Assembly (NCBI GenBank): GCA_943914465.1
Contig: CALUCD010000008.1
Coordinates: forward strand, 56,402 to 120,401
Reading direction: 5' to 3'
From: an uncultured Corynebacterium sp.
GTDB taxonomy: Bacteria > Actinomycetota > Actinomycetes > Mycobacteriales > Mycobacteriaceae
DNA length: 64,000 bases
Part shown: positions 50,920 through 60,048 of the stretch, piece by piece
How positions within the stretch are numbered: position 1 is the stretch's first letter
Layout of the letters: each line of letters opens with the position of its first letter
Notes under the pieces: model-generated
Database searches by the model: none
What the model was told of the DNA's origin: nothing
What the model saw: the letters and a program-made list of their open reading frames with translations, nothing else
Translations under genes and position numbers: made by a program

Positions 50920-51857
50920 CACATCTCCACCGCCTTGTACAACGACGCGAGTTCAGACGAATTCAGCGCCCGCATGGTGCCCGGTTTCATCTCCCCAAGC
51001 TGAACGGTGTGCACCTTTGTGCGGACAAGGCGCTGCACAGGGAAGCCAGCGGCTTTCAACAACCGGCGCACAATGTGCTTTCGGCCCTCGTGCAGCTCAA
51101 CGCGAATGAGCGATTGACCATTGTGCACGTCAACAATCTGCACATAGTCCGCCTTCGCGGGCCCGTCCTCCAGCTCGACGCCCGTGCGCAGAAGCTTGAT
51201 CACATCATGGTTAGCCTCGCCCAGCACCGTCGCCAGATACGTCTTAGACACTTCGTACCTCGGGTGCGTCAAACGGTTTGCCAACTCACCATCGTTAGTA
51301 AGCAACAAAAGACCCTCTGTATCGGCATCGAGCCGGCCGACGTGAAACAGACGCTGGCCAGATGCGACACGCTCTGAAACATAGGCGCCGACCGATTCGC
51401 GATCGAACTCATCACTCATCGTGGTGTGCACGCCCCGGGGTTTGTTGAACGCGAAGTACTCTAAATCCTCGTTCACGTTGATGCGCACCCCGTCCACGCG
51501 GATGATGTCAACATTCGGGTCAACGCGCATGCCTTGCACCGTGACCTTCTTGCCGTTGACCTCAACGCGCCCCTGATCAATCATCACTTCGGCGTGGCGG
51601 CGGGAGCCCACACCTGCCCGGGCTAAGACTTTTTGCAGCCGGATGCCTTCAGTGTTGTCTTTCCGGTTTTTCGTTTCCTCGTCGTCCCACCAGTTGTCCG
51701 CTAGCGGGTGCGGCACTTCGGTCAGCTTGCCTGAACGCGCGTTTTTGCGTCGCTCCTCGAAACGCACGTGCTGCTTCTTCGCAGGTTTCGCATTGGAGAG
51801 GTAGAACTTCTCGCGTCTGTTTTCCGGTGTGCCATCACGGCGAGCGGATGGAGTCAT
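50919..51857 (-). CDS. rluB: 23S rRNA pseudouridine synthase RluB-type
   Basis: A 312-residue RsuA/RluB-type enzyme. An S4 RNA-binding domain (about residues 70-120, IRLQKVLARAGVGSRRHAEVMI) precedes the catalytic domain with the essential aspartate in GRLDADTEGLLLL. The first 60 residues are basic and look like a mycobacterial-type extension. The ATG at 51857 is preferred because GAAGG lies nine bases upstream; an ATG nine bases earlier would leave no spacing. It belongs to the scpA-scpB-rluB-cmk-der block. Confidence 0.92.
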   Translation of the reverse strand: MTPSARRDGTPENRREKFYLSNAKPAKKQHVRFEERRKNARSGKLTEVPHPLADNWWDDEETKNRKDNTEGIRLQKVLARAGVGSRRHAEVMIDQGRVEVNGKKVTVQGMRVDPNVDIIRVDGVRINVNEDLEYFAFNKPRGVHTTMSDEFDRESVGAYVSERVASGQRLFHVGRLDADTEGLLLLTNDGELANRLTHPRYEVSKTYLATVLGEANHDVIKLLRTGVELEDGPAKADYVQIVDVHNGQSLIRVELHEGRKHIVRRLLKAAGFPVQRLVRTKVHTVQLGEMKPGTMRALNSSELASLYKAVEM

Positions 51858-51945
51858 GGAGTGCATCCTTCACTGTCTTGTAGTCAACATTGCATGCGAC
51901 GTGAACGCGCCCCAGCCTAGCAGCCATATTCTCGCTACCAACTCC

Positions 51946-52509
51946 CTACCACGCATCCTCGATCGCGTCGATCTCCGGCAGGAGCGGGGCGAGATCTGGA
52001 AGCCGATCCAACGAATCGATACCGAGCAATTCAAGGAACAGTTCGGTAGTGACGTATCGATGAGCACCGCTGCCCTCATCCGGGTCAACTTCCGCAACCA
52101 AACCACGCAGTGTAAGCGTTCGCATCACGCCATCCACGTTGACACCTCGCACGCCGGCGACCTGGGCGCGCGTTACCGGCTGCCGATACGCAACAACCGC
52201 GAGCGTCTCCATTGCGGCTCGGCTGAGTTTTGTTTGCGCGCCGTCCAGGACGAACGCCTCGACCGCGTCGGAGTTCTCGGCGCGCGTATACAAACGCCAT
52301 CCCTCGGCAGATTCGCGCAGCTCGATTCCGCTCGCCCTCGCGTTGAGCTCGTCAGCCCACTCGCGCAGCTGATTTTCGACGTCGCCCTGCCCCGCCTCAA
52401 GCACCCTCGCCAGCTCCTCCGCTCGCACTGGCGTGTCCACGACCAGCATGATTGATTCAAGCCGTGAGCGCAGTTGGTTCACCATGGGAAAATTCTGGGC
52501 CGCATCCAT
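51946..52509 (-). CDS. scpB: Segregation and condensation protein ScpB
   Basis: A 187-residue SMC-complex subunit with two winged-helix domains. LESIMLVVDTPVRAEELA and the LSRAAMETLAVVAYRQPVTRAQVAGVRGVNVDGVMRTL region are conserved. A ScpB dimer binds the ScpA kleisin, and the complex with Smc organises and segregates the chromosome. It starts 21 bases after scpA. Its C-terminus, rich in acidic residues, is normal. Gene order parA-scpA-scpB-rluB matches other actinobacteria. Confidence 0.94.
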   Translation of the reverse strand: MDAAQNFPMVNQLRSRLESIMLVVDTPVRAEELARVLEAGQGDVENQLREWADELNARASGIELRESAEGWRLYTRAENSDAVEAFVLDGAQTKLSRAAMETLAVVAYRQPVTRAQVAGVRGVNVDGVMRTLTLRGLVAEVDPDEGSGAHRYVTTELFLELLGIDSLDRLPDLAPLLPEIDAIEDAW

Positions 52510-52530
52510 CGCGCGCTAAGTCTAAACCCC

Positions 52531-53349
52531 CTACTCCCAGTTGCCCGCAGCCACCACCGCCGGGTCGACCTCAACTCCGGTCCATGAGACTTCGAGCGCG
52601 CCAAGCGGCTCGGCCTGCTGAGTTTCTACCGCCCGTGCCTTGTACAGCTCAAGCAAGGCCAGAAACCGGCCGACCCGTTCCATGACCAGGCTGCAATCGC
52701 GGGTAAGAGCAGAAAACGAAATCCATTGCTGCGCTCCGCAGCGCTTCAGCGCGTCGAGAAGGTTCCCAGCTTGTTCTGGAACCGACACATGCACGGCATG
52801 GAGATGGTCGGTACGCACCTCCTCCGGAGGCCGAGGCCGAAACACGCTGGCCGCAAGTTGCGCGAAGGTCGCCGGGGAATGGCCAAGTGCAACCGGCGGC
52901 AGCAAGTCCGCGAACTGCGGCTCCATCGACACGGCACGCGGGTAGCGCCGCCGCGCGGTGAGCTGCCACTGCGAAAACTGATCGGCCACCGATTGGTAGG
53001 CGCGGTATTGCAAGAGCCGGGCGAAGAGAAGATCGCGTGACTCGAGAAGCTCCAGGTCTTCAATCTCCGCCTCGTCGCCGCGGGGCAACAGCCGCGCGGC
53101 CTTCAGGTCTAACAACGTCGCGGCGATGAGTACGAACTCAGTGATTTGATCGAGCTCGGCAGTTTCCCCCAGCGCACGGGTGTAACTGATGAACTCATCG
53201 GTTACTTCCGCGAGCGCGACTTCAGTGACGTCGAGCTTCTTCGAGTTAATAAGACCGAGCAGCAGATCAAACGGCCCCTCAAAGTTATTGAGCACAAGCG
53301 TGAATCCGGTGATTTCCGGTTGCTCGACTGGGGTGGTGTTGACTGACAC
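52531..53349 (-). CDS. scpA: Segregation and condensation protein ScpA (kleisin)
   Basis: A 272-residue kleisin that bridges the Smc heads. FTLVLNNFEGPFDLLLGLINSKKLDVTEVALAEVTD and LLDLKAARLLPRG are its N-terminal hallmarks, and the C-terminal winged helix is present. I choose GTG at 53349, seven bases after the parA stop. A TTG at 53385 that overlaps parA would add 12 residues but has no properly spaced ribosome binding site. Neither start is certain. It is co-directional with parA and scpB. Confidence 0.9.
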   Translation of the reverse strand: MSVNTTPVEQPEITGFTLVLNNFEGPFDLLLGLINSKKLDVTEVALAEVTDEFISYTRALGETAELDQITEFVLIAATLLDLKAARLLPRGDEAEIEDLELLESRDLLFARLLQYRAYQSVADQFSQWQLTARRRYPRAVSMEPQFADLLPPVALGHSPATFAQLAASVFRPRPPEEVRTDHLHAVHVSVPEQAGNLLDALKRCGAQQWISFSALTRDCSLVMERVGRFLALLELYKARAVETQQAEPLGALEVSWTGVEVDPAVVAAGNWE

Positions 53350-53356
53350 GAGCCAA

Positions 53357-54247
53357 TCACCGACGGATGCGCTCGGTTCGCTCAATCACCTCGAGCGCGA
53401 GCTGACGGTACTGGCTTGCGCCCTGGGAGGTCGGCGCCCAGGTAGTGATTGGTTCGCCGGCGACCGATGTTTCTGGGAAGCGGACCGTGCGGGTGATCAC
53501 GGTGTCGAAGATCCGGTCCCCAAAAACCTCCACAACCCGCTCCATCACTTCGCGCGCGTGGGTGGTTCGTCGATCAAACATGGTGACAACGATGCCGACG
53601 ATGTCGAGATCGAAATTTATTCGGTCCCGGACCTTCTCCACCGTGTCAGTCAGGAGCGCCAACCCACGCAGCGAGTAGTACTCCCCTTCCATCGGGATGA
53701 TCACCCCGTGTGATGCCGCTAGTGCATTCACGGTTAAAAGCCCCAGCGACGGGCCACAGTCAATGAAAATGTAGTCGTACTCACCTCGCACGGGCCGCAG
53801 TGCCCGCGCAAGTGTGTGCTCACGCCCGACTTCATTGACCAACTGAATTTCCGCCGCGGAAAGATCGATATTCGCAGGGACTAAATCAAGACCCGACACA
53901 TTGGAGTGCTGGATAGCTGCGTGGATGCTCGCTGTGTTATCAAAAAGAAGGTCGTAGACCGTGATCTGTTCACCATCGTGCGGCACACCCAGGCCAGCGG
54001 ACAATGCGCCCTGCGGATCGAGGTCAACCAGGAGCACTTTCCTGCCTTGCTCAACAAGGGCCGCCCCTAGGTTGATTGTGGAAGTAGTCTTACCCACCCC
54101 ACCTTTCTGGTTGACCATCGAGATGATCGTTGCCGGCCCGTGTGACTCAACTGGTTGCGGCTGCGGAAACTCGCGGTACGGCCGCCCGGTAAGAAACGTC
54201 TCCTCCCCGGCGGAATCGAACAACCCGTGATCGACAGGTTTGTCCAT
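53357..54247 (-). CDS. ParA-family partitioning ATPase
   Basis: A 296-residue ParA/Soj-like ATPase with deviant Walker A KGGVGKTTST at about residue 48, Walker A' and B as LLVDLDPQGALSAG and IFIDCGPSLGLLT. The first 35 residues are an extension before the ATPase domain. It is the second, scpAB-linked ParA found in actinobacteria, not the origin-linked parA, because no parB is beside it. GGAAGG lies eight bases before the ATG. It probably supports chromosome segregation with the condensin genes downstream. Confidence 0.9.
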   Translation of the reverse strand: MDKPVDHGLFDSAGEETFLTGRPYREFPQPQPVESHGPATIISMVNQKGGVGKTTSTINLGAALVEQGRKVLLVDLDPQGALSAGLGVPHDGEQITVYDLLFDNTASIHAAIQHSNVSGLDLVPANIDLSAAEIQLVNEVGREHTLARALRPVRGEYDYIFIDCGPSLGLLTVNALAASHGVIIPMEGEYYSLRGLALLTDTVEKVRDRINFDLDIVGIVVTMFDRRTTHAREVMERVVEVFGDRIFDTVITRTVRFPETSVAGEPITTWAPTSQGASQYRQLALEVIERTERIRR

Positions 54248-54305
54248 CTCCCAATCCTTCCCGTCTCGTCCGGCAGCCTACGGCCTCATCTTACAACGGT
54301 GGTAT

Positions 54306-55322
54306 TTAGGAGTCGGTCAGGCGCGCATCACGCTGACTCGCGTTCCTTCGACGAACGAACGCCAATGTGGCACCGAGCGCGGCCAGAATAAACACAGCGC
54401 TCGCCGCTAACGACAGTAGACGGGCGTTGCCCGCCGGTTGGTCAGTACTCTGCCGCGCACTTTCAGCGTATGGGTTGTCAGCTGCGGCATCTTCAGCTTG
54501 CTGGACGGGCGCGTTCGTCGACGTGATCACCACGATGAAATCCGCGACAGCGTCGTCGCGGACGATTTCCATCATGAAAGGGTTGTCCGGTGTCTCACCG
54601 TCGGGATAAGTGAGGGTCAACGTGCGCGCAGCAACGTCGATGTCGCGCTGCACGCCTTCGATGATGTTGCCGTTGATATCCACGTAGCGCAGTTTCGCCC
54701 CTTCACGATCCGCGTTCGCATACTTCAGCAGCTCGTTGGCTTTTGCAAGCGGCACCTTCACCACAATGGTGTTCGCGTGAATCTCGCCCTCAAATTCAAG
54801 CCGCGTGGCTTGGGAGGTATCTACCTGTGCTGCCGGTTGGCGCGGCTCGTCCTCGTCCAGATTGCTTCTCGGCGGGTTGGCCGCAGGCGCGCTGCCGAGC
54901 TCCCCTTGCTCACGGGGCGCCTGCGCACCGTCTTCACCTTCAGGAGGCGCCTGCTCACCTACCGCAACGAGGGTCACCGTCGCAGTGTGCCCGGCGGCGC
55001 TTGCAGAAACGTTTGCTGTGGAGCCCACCCGCTGCGGTGCAGTCACCGAAATCGTCGTCCCACTCGATGCGACAACCCAGCCGTCGGCGGCGTAACCCAC
55101 CGCAACTGGAACACCAACATCGACGGTGGTCGTCTCACCGGCTTGCACGGCGATCTCGGACGGCAGCATCTCGGCGATCGCGCCCGCACCGGCACCACTT
55201 GGCACCTGCGCGGTCGCCATTTCGCCTCCCCCAGGTGCCATAGCGGCGCTAAACGCCACCGCACCTGTGAGGATCGCAGTGATGAGGGTCGCTCGAAGGT
55301 CACGGCAAGTCAAACTGATCAC
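54306..55322 (-). CDS. Secreted protein with C-terminal membrane anchor, function unknown
   Basis: A roughly 338-residue exported protein. The GTG at 55322 gives a signal peptide (LITAILTGAVAFSAAMA) of about 29 residues. The next 100 residues are Gly/Ala/Thr-rich with beta character, then a Pro/Glu-rich linker, a domain of about 110 residues, and a transmembrane helix near residue 315 (LLSLAASAVFILAALGATLAF) with basic residues after it. It resembles corynebacterial surface proteins seen only by topology. No LPxTG motif is seen. TTG at 55358 is a longer alternative start. Function is unknown. Confidence 0.65.
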   Translation of the reverse strand: MISLTCRDLRATLITAILTGAVAFSAAMAPGGGEMATAQVPSGAGAGAIAEMLPSEIAVQAGETTTVDVGVPVAVGYAADGWVVASSGTTISVTAPQRVGSTANVSASAAGHTATVTLVAVGEQAPPEGEDGAQAPREQGELGSAPAANPPRSNLDEDEPRQPAAQVDTSQATRLEFEGEIHANTIVVKVPLAKANELLKYANADREGAKLRYVDINGNIIEGVQRDIDVAARTLTLTYPDGETPDNPFMMEIVRDDAVADFIVVITSTNAPVQQAEDAAADNPYAESARQSTDQPAGNARLLSLAASAVFILAALGATLAFVRRRNASQRDARLTDS

Positions 55323-55394
55323 CTGTGTTGAAGAGTAAGGAATAGTGGCAACAACCAACTAATAAGCTTAAGCACCTAACAGGATGTGCACGGT

Positions 55395-56300
55395 TTAGGC
55401 GCGCGGGTGCGCCCCAGCCCATACTTCTCGCAGGCTATCTGCCGTCACATGGGTGTAGATCTGTGTCGTTGTTACAGAGGAGTGCCCCAGGAGCTCTTGC
55501 ACCGTGCGCACGTCAGCACCACCCTCGAGCAAATGCGTGGCAAATGAGTGCCTCAACGTGTGCGGCGAGACCTCTTTATCCAGACCGGCACGCGCCGCGG
55601 CGGTTTTAATAACGGTCCACGCGCTCTGCCGCGACAATGCTCCGCCTCTGGCATTGAGAAAGAGGGCGTGCGATGTGCCAGCGGCGAGCGCAGGTCTGCC
55701 GCGGACAAGGTAGGCGTCCAACGCCTCAACCGCGTGCGTCCCTACCGGCACGAGACGCTGCTTATTTCCTTTCCCATGGACCATCAGCACACCGGAATGA
55801 TCAGTGACGTCGTCTACCGTTAGCGCCAATACCTCTGACACGCGTGCTCCTGTAGCGTAGAGGGTCTCAAGCAACGCCTTATCCCGCAGACCGAGCGGTG
55901 TCGCGGTCGTGCATGCATCTAAAAGTGCCGTTACCTCTGTGACTGACAAGGTGTCCGGGAGCGCTTCGCCCTGCGCTGGAGGTGAGACCTCCGCCGATAC
56001 GTCTGCAGCGAGGACCCCCTCCGCAACCCCGAACTTATGCAACCCCCGGGCCACCACGAGCGCGCGTGCCGCGGACGCGGGGGCCAGTGGCGGCGCACCC
56101 CCAACACCGCGGCGGAGATCGGCGACATACGCTTCTATGTCTCGAGCCGTCACCCTCGACAAATCGCGGAGACCAGCCCCGTCGAGCCAGCTGATGTAGC
56201 GGCGCAGATCGCGATCGTAGTTACTGATCGTGTGCTCGGAGACACCACGTTCAACCACCAGATGGATATGCCAGGTGCGCGCGAGCTCTTCAACATCCAT
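55395..56300 (-). CDS. xerD: Site-specific tyrosine recombinase XerD
   Basis: A 301-residue recombinase that resolves chromosome dimers at dif with XerC. The SAM-like N-terminal domain contains [14 protein letters not shown]. Catalytic residues are Arg in [10 protein letters not shown], Lys in GKGNKQR, His-x2-Arg in [11 protein letters not shown], His in [12 protein letters not shown] and the tyrosine nucleophile in the same segment. The C-terminus [17 protein letters not shown] is typical of XerD. No integrase-associated att or phage genes are near, so this is the housekeeping enzyme. Confidence 0.9.
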   Translation of the reverse strand: MDVEELARTWHIHLVVERGVSEHTISNYDRDLRRYISWLDGAGLRDLSRVTARDIEAYVADLRRGVGGAPPLAPASAARALVVARGLHKFGVAEGVLAADVSAEVSPPAQGEALPDTLSVTEVTALLDACTTATPLGLRDKALLETLYATGARVSEVLALTVDDVTDHSGVLMVHGKGNKQRLVPVGTHAVEALDAYLVRGRPALAAGTSHALFLNARGGALSRQSAWTVIKTAAARAGLDKEVSPHTLRHSFATHLLEGGADVRTVQELLGHSSVTTTQIYTHVTADSLREVWAGAHPRA

Positions 56301-56323
56301 AAATCCAGCGTGCGGTTTCCTGG

Positions 56324-56971
56324 CTAGATTCGTTTCATATCGGGTACGACCCCCTGCCTCGTACGGCGGTCAGCCAATGACGTTGGTCGCATCGTAAACG
56401 GCTCCGACGTCTGGCGGACAGCCGCGTTTCCTTCGACGATATTTGCAGCGGCCAGCACGCCAGCAACCGCGATTCCGTTGACGATCTCACCGCGCATGAC
56501 TGCGTCGCGGGCATCGAATAGCCCGACCCAATGGCTTTGCATATCCGCCTCTTCATCCTCAGGTTCAGGCCGATCGACGTGCGACAGTCCGCGTGCGATG
56601 AAAATGCGCACTGCCTCTTCCGCGAATCCAGGCGATGTCACCAGGTCAACCAACACACCCCAGTCCTGCGCAGCGAGGCCTGCTTCCTCAGCGAGTTCTC
56701 GCTGAGCAGCCTCAAGTTCATCTTCTCCGGCCATATCGAGGAGACCAGCCGGCAGTTCGAGCAACCGCTGGCGCACGGAATGGCGGTACTGCTCCACCAT
56801 GATCAGCCGATTCTCCTCATCTAGCGCCACAACGGCGACCGCTCCAAAGTGCTCGACGATCTCCCGATCCGCCAGGCCGCCGCCCGGCATAGTCAACGTA
56901 TCCTTCCGCAGCGCGATGACTGGGGCGTCGACGACTAATTGCGACGCGGTAACAGAGAAATCGTGGCTCAT
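56324..56971 (-). CDS. Nudix hydrolase, probable ADP-ribose pyrophosphatase
   Basis: A 215-residue Nudix hydrolase. The Nudix box is [24 protein letters not shown], and the [17 protein letters not shown] segment is seen in ADP-ribose pyrophosphatases. It cleaves ADP-ribose to AMP and ribose 5-phosphate. The ATG at 56971 is preferred, because TAGGCT seven bases upstream would be a leaderless -10. GTG at 56989 is an alternative that overlaps steA. In M. tuberculosis the orthologue Rv1700 is preceded by pyrG, which is missing here. Confidence 0.85.
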   Translation of the reverse strand: MSHDFSVTASQLVVDAPVIALRKDTLTMPGGGLADREIVEHFGAVAVVALDEENRLIMVEQYRHSVRQRLLELPAGLLDMAGEDELEAAQRELAEEAGLAAQDWGVLVDLVTSPGFAEEAVRIFIARGLSHVDRPEPEDEEADMQSHWVGLFDARDAVMRGEIVNGIAVAGVLAAANIVEGNAAVRQTSEPFTMRPTSLADRRTRQGVVPDMKRI

Positions 56972-56978
56972 AGGCACA

Positions 56979-56984
56979 AGCCTA
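56979..56984 (-). promoter_or_regulatory. Candidate -10 of a leaderless promoter, Nudix gene
   Basis: TAGGCT on the minus strand (56984-56979), then seven bases and the ATG at 56971. The TAG is also the stop codon of steA (56984-56982), so the two signals share bases. Confidence 0.4.
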
Positions 56985-58202
56985 GCCACGAGCTACGAGC
57001 CCATCAGCTGCAGACACCAAGCGGCGCACCATGTCTATGAACGTCTGCCATACAGCTTGCAGGTTTTGCCGGAACGCATCCTGGCCCCCGAGGCCGACAA
57101 TGACGACGATGGTCGCGGCGGTGACGAGTAACCCGAGGATCGCCCAGGCCCATGCGATTTTTGCCCCGCCGCGCTCTGAGCGATAGAGGTGTTCAATCAC
57201 CCGGGAGTCCACCAACCTGCTTCCGGCTTTCATGCGGGCAACCAACGCCGTCGGGTCGGGCACCTGGCTTTGCGCGAAGATGTCGTCAAACTCGAGCGGC
57301 GCACCAACGGTGATGATGGTCTCTGCGTCGTGAAACACCGCCAGCAGGATGGCCAGATCCAGCTCCGAATCGGTGGTAGCCGGAAATGTCATCGCCCCAA
57401 CGCCAAGGTCCTGGATACGCTCAAGACCAGGGGCGAAACCATCGGTCTCTGCAGGCAGGATGACGCAAGCGCCACTACGCAAGGTCTCCGCCGCGACGTG
57501 CGTCGGGTCAGTAACGATAACGTCGGGCAGGTATTCCAGCTCTGTGAGTGTGTCTGCGGCGGCGCCAACACCGACTATGACCGGCTTGAACTCGCGCATG
57601 AAGCTCTTTATGTTGGCAATTCGTTCCCGCGTATCTGGAGACGGTGCAACGATGAGCACCTTTCTTCCCGCCATGATGTCGCCGAGCTCGGGAGCGCCGA
57701 TGCCGTCTACAAGCAGCGGAAGCTCGGCGTGCACGAACTGGATCGCGTTGCCGAAGTACGTGTCAGTATTGGCTGTGAGTCGCTGCTGCGCCCCATCAAA
57801 TGCGGCGTTGATGTCCTCACGACGCACACGCTCACACTGCGCGAATGTTTTCTTGCCCACGATCAGCTCGCCATTGTCAGCGATGCGGGCTGATTTGCCG
57901 CTACGGATTCCTTTTGGCAACCTCTCGCCTGATGCCTCGAACAGGGCAATTCCCGCGTCGAGCATGAGATGAGGGCCGTAGTTCGGTACCGAACCGGTTG
58001 CGTACCGGGAGAGGTTGATCACCGCGGCAGGATTTGCAGCAATTAGTGCATCCGCCATCCGCTTGGGCAGGTCAGCCGCGTCCACGATTACAAGGTCGCC
58101 CGCCTTGACCCCCTCAGTTGGCGCCCGCGAACCCGTGCAATCGCGCAGGGTGCCCTGCAGAGTCGGCAACGCAGATCCGGCATCTGGGGATGAAACTGTC
58201 AT
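56982..58202 (-). CDS. steA: Cytokinetic ring protein SteA
   Basis: A 406-residue protein with a thiamine-pyrophosphokinase-like cytosolic domain and one C-terminal transmembrane helix (WAWAILGLLVTAATIVVIVGL). In C. glutamicum SteA and SteB form a complex at the division septum that activates the peptidoglycan hydrolase RipA. The gene lies between recN and the Nudix gene. In other actinobacteria steB (Rv1698, mctB) and pyrG lie between steA and the Nudix gene. Here they are absent and steA and the Nudix gene touch. Identification is by characteristic sequence and order. Confidence 0.87.
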   Translation of the reverse strand: MTVSSPDAGSALPTLQGTLRDCTGSRAPTEGVKAGDLVIVDAADLPKRMADALIAANPAAVINLSRYATGSVPNYGPHLMLDAGIALFEASGERLPKGIRSGKSARIADNGELIVGKKTFAQCERVRREDINAAFDGAQQRLTANTDTYFGNAIQFVHAELPLLVDGIGAPELGDIMAGRKVLIVAPSPDTRERIANIKSFMREFKPVIVGVGAAADTLTELEYLPDVIVTDPTHVAAETLRSGACVILPAETDGFAPGLERIQDLGVGAMTFPATTDSELDLAILLAVFHDAETIITVGAPLEFDDIFAQSQVPDPTALVARMKAGSRLVDSRVIEHLYRSERGGAKIAWAWAILGLLVTAATIVVIVGLGGQDAFRQNLQAVWQTFIDMVRRLVSAADGLVARG

Positions 58203-58255
58203 AGACGTTATTGTGCACCCCGTTGCCGCTGAGAGGTCGAGGCGCGCGGGCGTGT

Positions 58256-59986
58256 TTAGCTGCGCAGCTTCTCCACTTCACGCTGCGCCGTTGCTAAGAG
58301 CTCGCTCGCGTGCGCGCGGCCAGTGTCCGAATCTTCCAGCCCGGCCATCATGCGAGCAAGCTCATCAACCCGCTCTTCCGCACCAAGACTCTCCACGCCG
58401 GAGCTCACCTCCTGGGTACTCACTTGCTTCGATACGTGCAGGTGGGTGTCGGCGTAGGCTGCTACCTGCGGCAAGTGGGTCACAACAATGACCTGGTTCT
58501 GCAGCGCGAGCCGGGCCAATCGGCGGCCAATCTCTACCGCCGCGCGCCCTCCAACCCCAGCATCAACCTCGTCGAACACCATCGTGGTGCCTGGTGAAGA
58601 ACCAGACAAAACGACCTCCAAGGCGAGCATCACACGCGAGAGCTCACCACCTGAAGCGCTCGAGGCCAGCGGCTTTGGTTCGCTCGCCTCATTCGGTGCC
58701 AGCAGAATCTCGATCACGTCCGCGCCGTCGCTGGTGTACGCCGACTGGGTAACCGATACGCTGAGTTGTGCATGCGGCATTGCCAGGCCGTGTAGTTCCT
58801 CGGTAACCGCCGTGCTGAGTTTGGCCGCGGCTGCCTCACGTGCCTGTGAAAGCGTCTGGGCGTGCTGTTTGGTCTCGAGCTCGAATCGCTCGACACTACT
58901 CCTCAGCGCTTCGATCGCTTCGTCGGAGGTGTCGATGCTGTTCAAACGTTTGACCGCTTTGTTTTTCCAGGCAAGCACCCCACCAATGTCTTGGGCATAT
59001 TTGCGAGTTAAGCCCTTCAATTCGTGTTGGCGCTGCAACAGTCGATCCAGTTCCGCAGGGTCATTCGGCAGGCCTGCAAGATAGCCGCCGAGGTCGGCCG
59101 AGACGTCTGCAAGATCCGCGGCGATAGCGCGAAGGCGTGAACCAAGCTCGCGTAGCGTGTGGTCGCTGGCCGCGTCGAGCGCGGCAGCGGCCTGACCAAC
59201 GAGCACTAAGGCAGCAGCCTCGTCACCGCCGTCAAAGCCCCCTGCTGCCTCCGCACCGTCGATCGCGCCGAGCGCTGTTTGTGAAGCTTCATGCAGTGCG
59301 TCAACATCTTGGAGGCGGTTAATCGTGGCGATAAGCTCGTCGTCTTCTCCTTCCTTCGGGGCAACAGCATCGATCTCATCAATCGCGAACCGCAGCTGAT
59401 CAGCTTCCTGCGCGAGTTGTAAACGCTTCTCGGTCCGCTCGCGCAACTGCTTCGACGCCGACCGCCACTGCGTGTAAGCCTGCCGGTAGTGAGCAAGCAG
59501 CTCTGCGATCGCGGGGTCATAGCGGTCCAGCGCTGCTAACTGCTGATCAGCTGACATGAGTCGCAGCTGGTCATTTTGCCCGTGGATGGTAAGCAGGTGG
59601 CCAGCCACCTCACTCAGTGTCGCCGCTGGCACGGTTCGACCGCCGAGATGTGCTCGCGAGCGGCCGGAGGCTTTCACCGACCGCGTTGCAACATACTCAC
59701 CGTTTTCATCCGCGGCCACCCCGGCGTTGTCCGCAATCTCATTGATCGCCGATGTCGCTTGCTCGTGCAACCCGTCAATGCTGAACGCGCCCTCTACAAC
59801 CGCCTCAGCGGCGCCCGAGCGCACCCGTGAGGCATCAGCGCGGCCGCCGCTGAGTAAACGAAGCCCAGTGACCACCATGGTTTTGCCCGCGCCAGTCTCC
59901 CCGGTGAGCACCGTGAGGCCGCGCGAAAGCTCGAGCGACGCTGCAGGAATGACACCCAGGTTTGTGATTGAGATCTCTGTGAGCAT
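58256..59986 (-). CDS. recN: DNA repair ATPase RecN
   Basis: A 576-residue SMC-like protein for repair of double-strand breaks. Walker A is GETGAGKT near residue 32, the ABC signature is ASGGELSRVMLALE, and Walker B is MVFDEVDAGVGG near residue 475. Long helical segments in residues 160-400 form the coiled coil. The gene order nadK-recN-steA matches M. tuberculosis. The start is the ATG at 59986; only a weak ribosome binding site is visible. DNA-damage regulation is likely, although no LexA box was identified by eye. Confidence 0.93.
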   Translation of the reverse strand: MLTEISITNLGVIPAASLELSRGLTVLTGETGAGKTMVVTGLRLLSGGRADASRVRSGAAEAVVEGAFSIDGLHEQATSAINEIADNAGVAADENGEYVATRSVKASGRSRAHLGGRTVPAATLSEVAGHLLTIHGQNDQLRLMSADQQLAALDRYDPAIAELLAHYRQAYTQWRSASKQLRERTEKRLQLAQEADQLRFAIDEIDAVAPKEGEDDELIATINRLQDVDALHEASQTALGAIDGAEAAGGFDGGDEAAALVLVGQAAAALDAASDHTLRELGSRLRAIAADLADVSADLGGYLAGLPNDPAELDRLLQRQHELKGLTRKYAQDIGGVLAWKNKAVKRLNSIDTSDEAIEALRSSVERFELETKQHAQTLSQAREAAAAKLSTAVTEELHGLAMPHAQLSVSVTQSAYTSDGADVIEILLAPNEASEPKPLASSASGGELSRVMLALEVVLSGSSPGTTMVFDEVDAGVGGRAAVEIGRRLARLALQNQVIVVTHLPQVAAYADTHLHVSKQVSTQEVSSGVESLGAEERVDELARMMAGLEDSDTGRAHASELLATAQREVEKLRS

Positions 59987-60048
59987 ATCGCCACCAGGTT
60001 ACCCTCGGCCCGCTCAGTTGCGCGTGAGCGCACCGGGCCAATGATTCG

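Noticed and set aside
54438..55331. Plus-strand open frame of 297 codons
   Set aside because: Antisense to the surface protein, which has a signal peptide and a membrane helix; the plus frame is rich in Arg and His without pattern.
55395..56300. Possible mobile-element integrase
   Set aside because: The recombinase has XerD length and motifs and sits in the conserved Nudix-xerD order, with no phage or transposon genes around it.
57189..57893. Plus-strand open frame of 234 codons
   Set aside because: Antisense to steA and without motifs.
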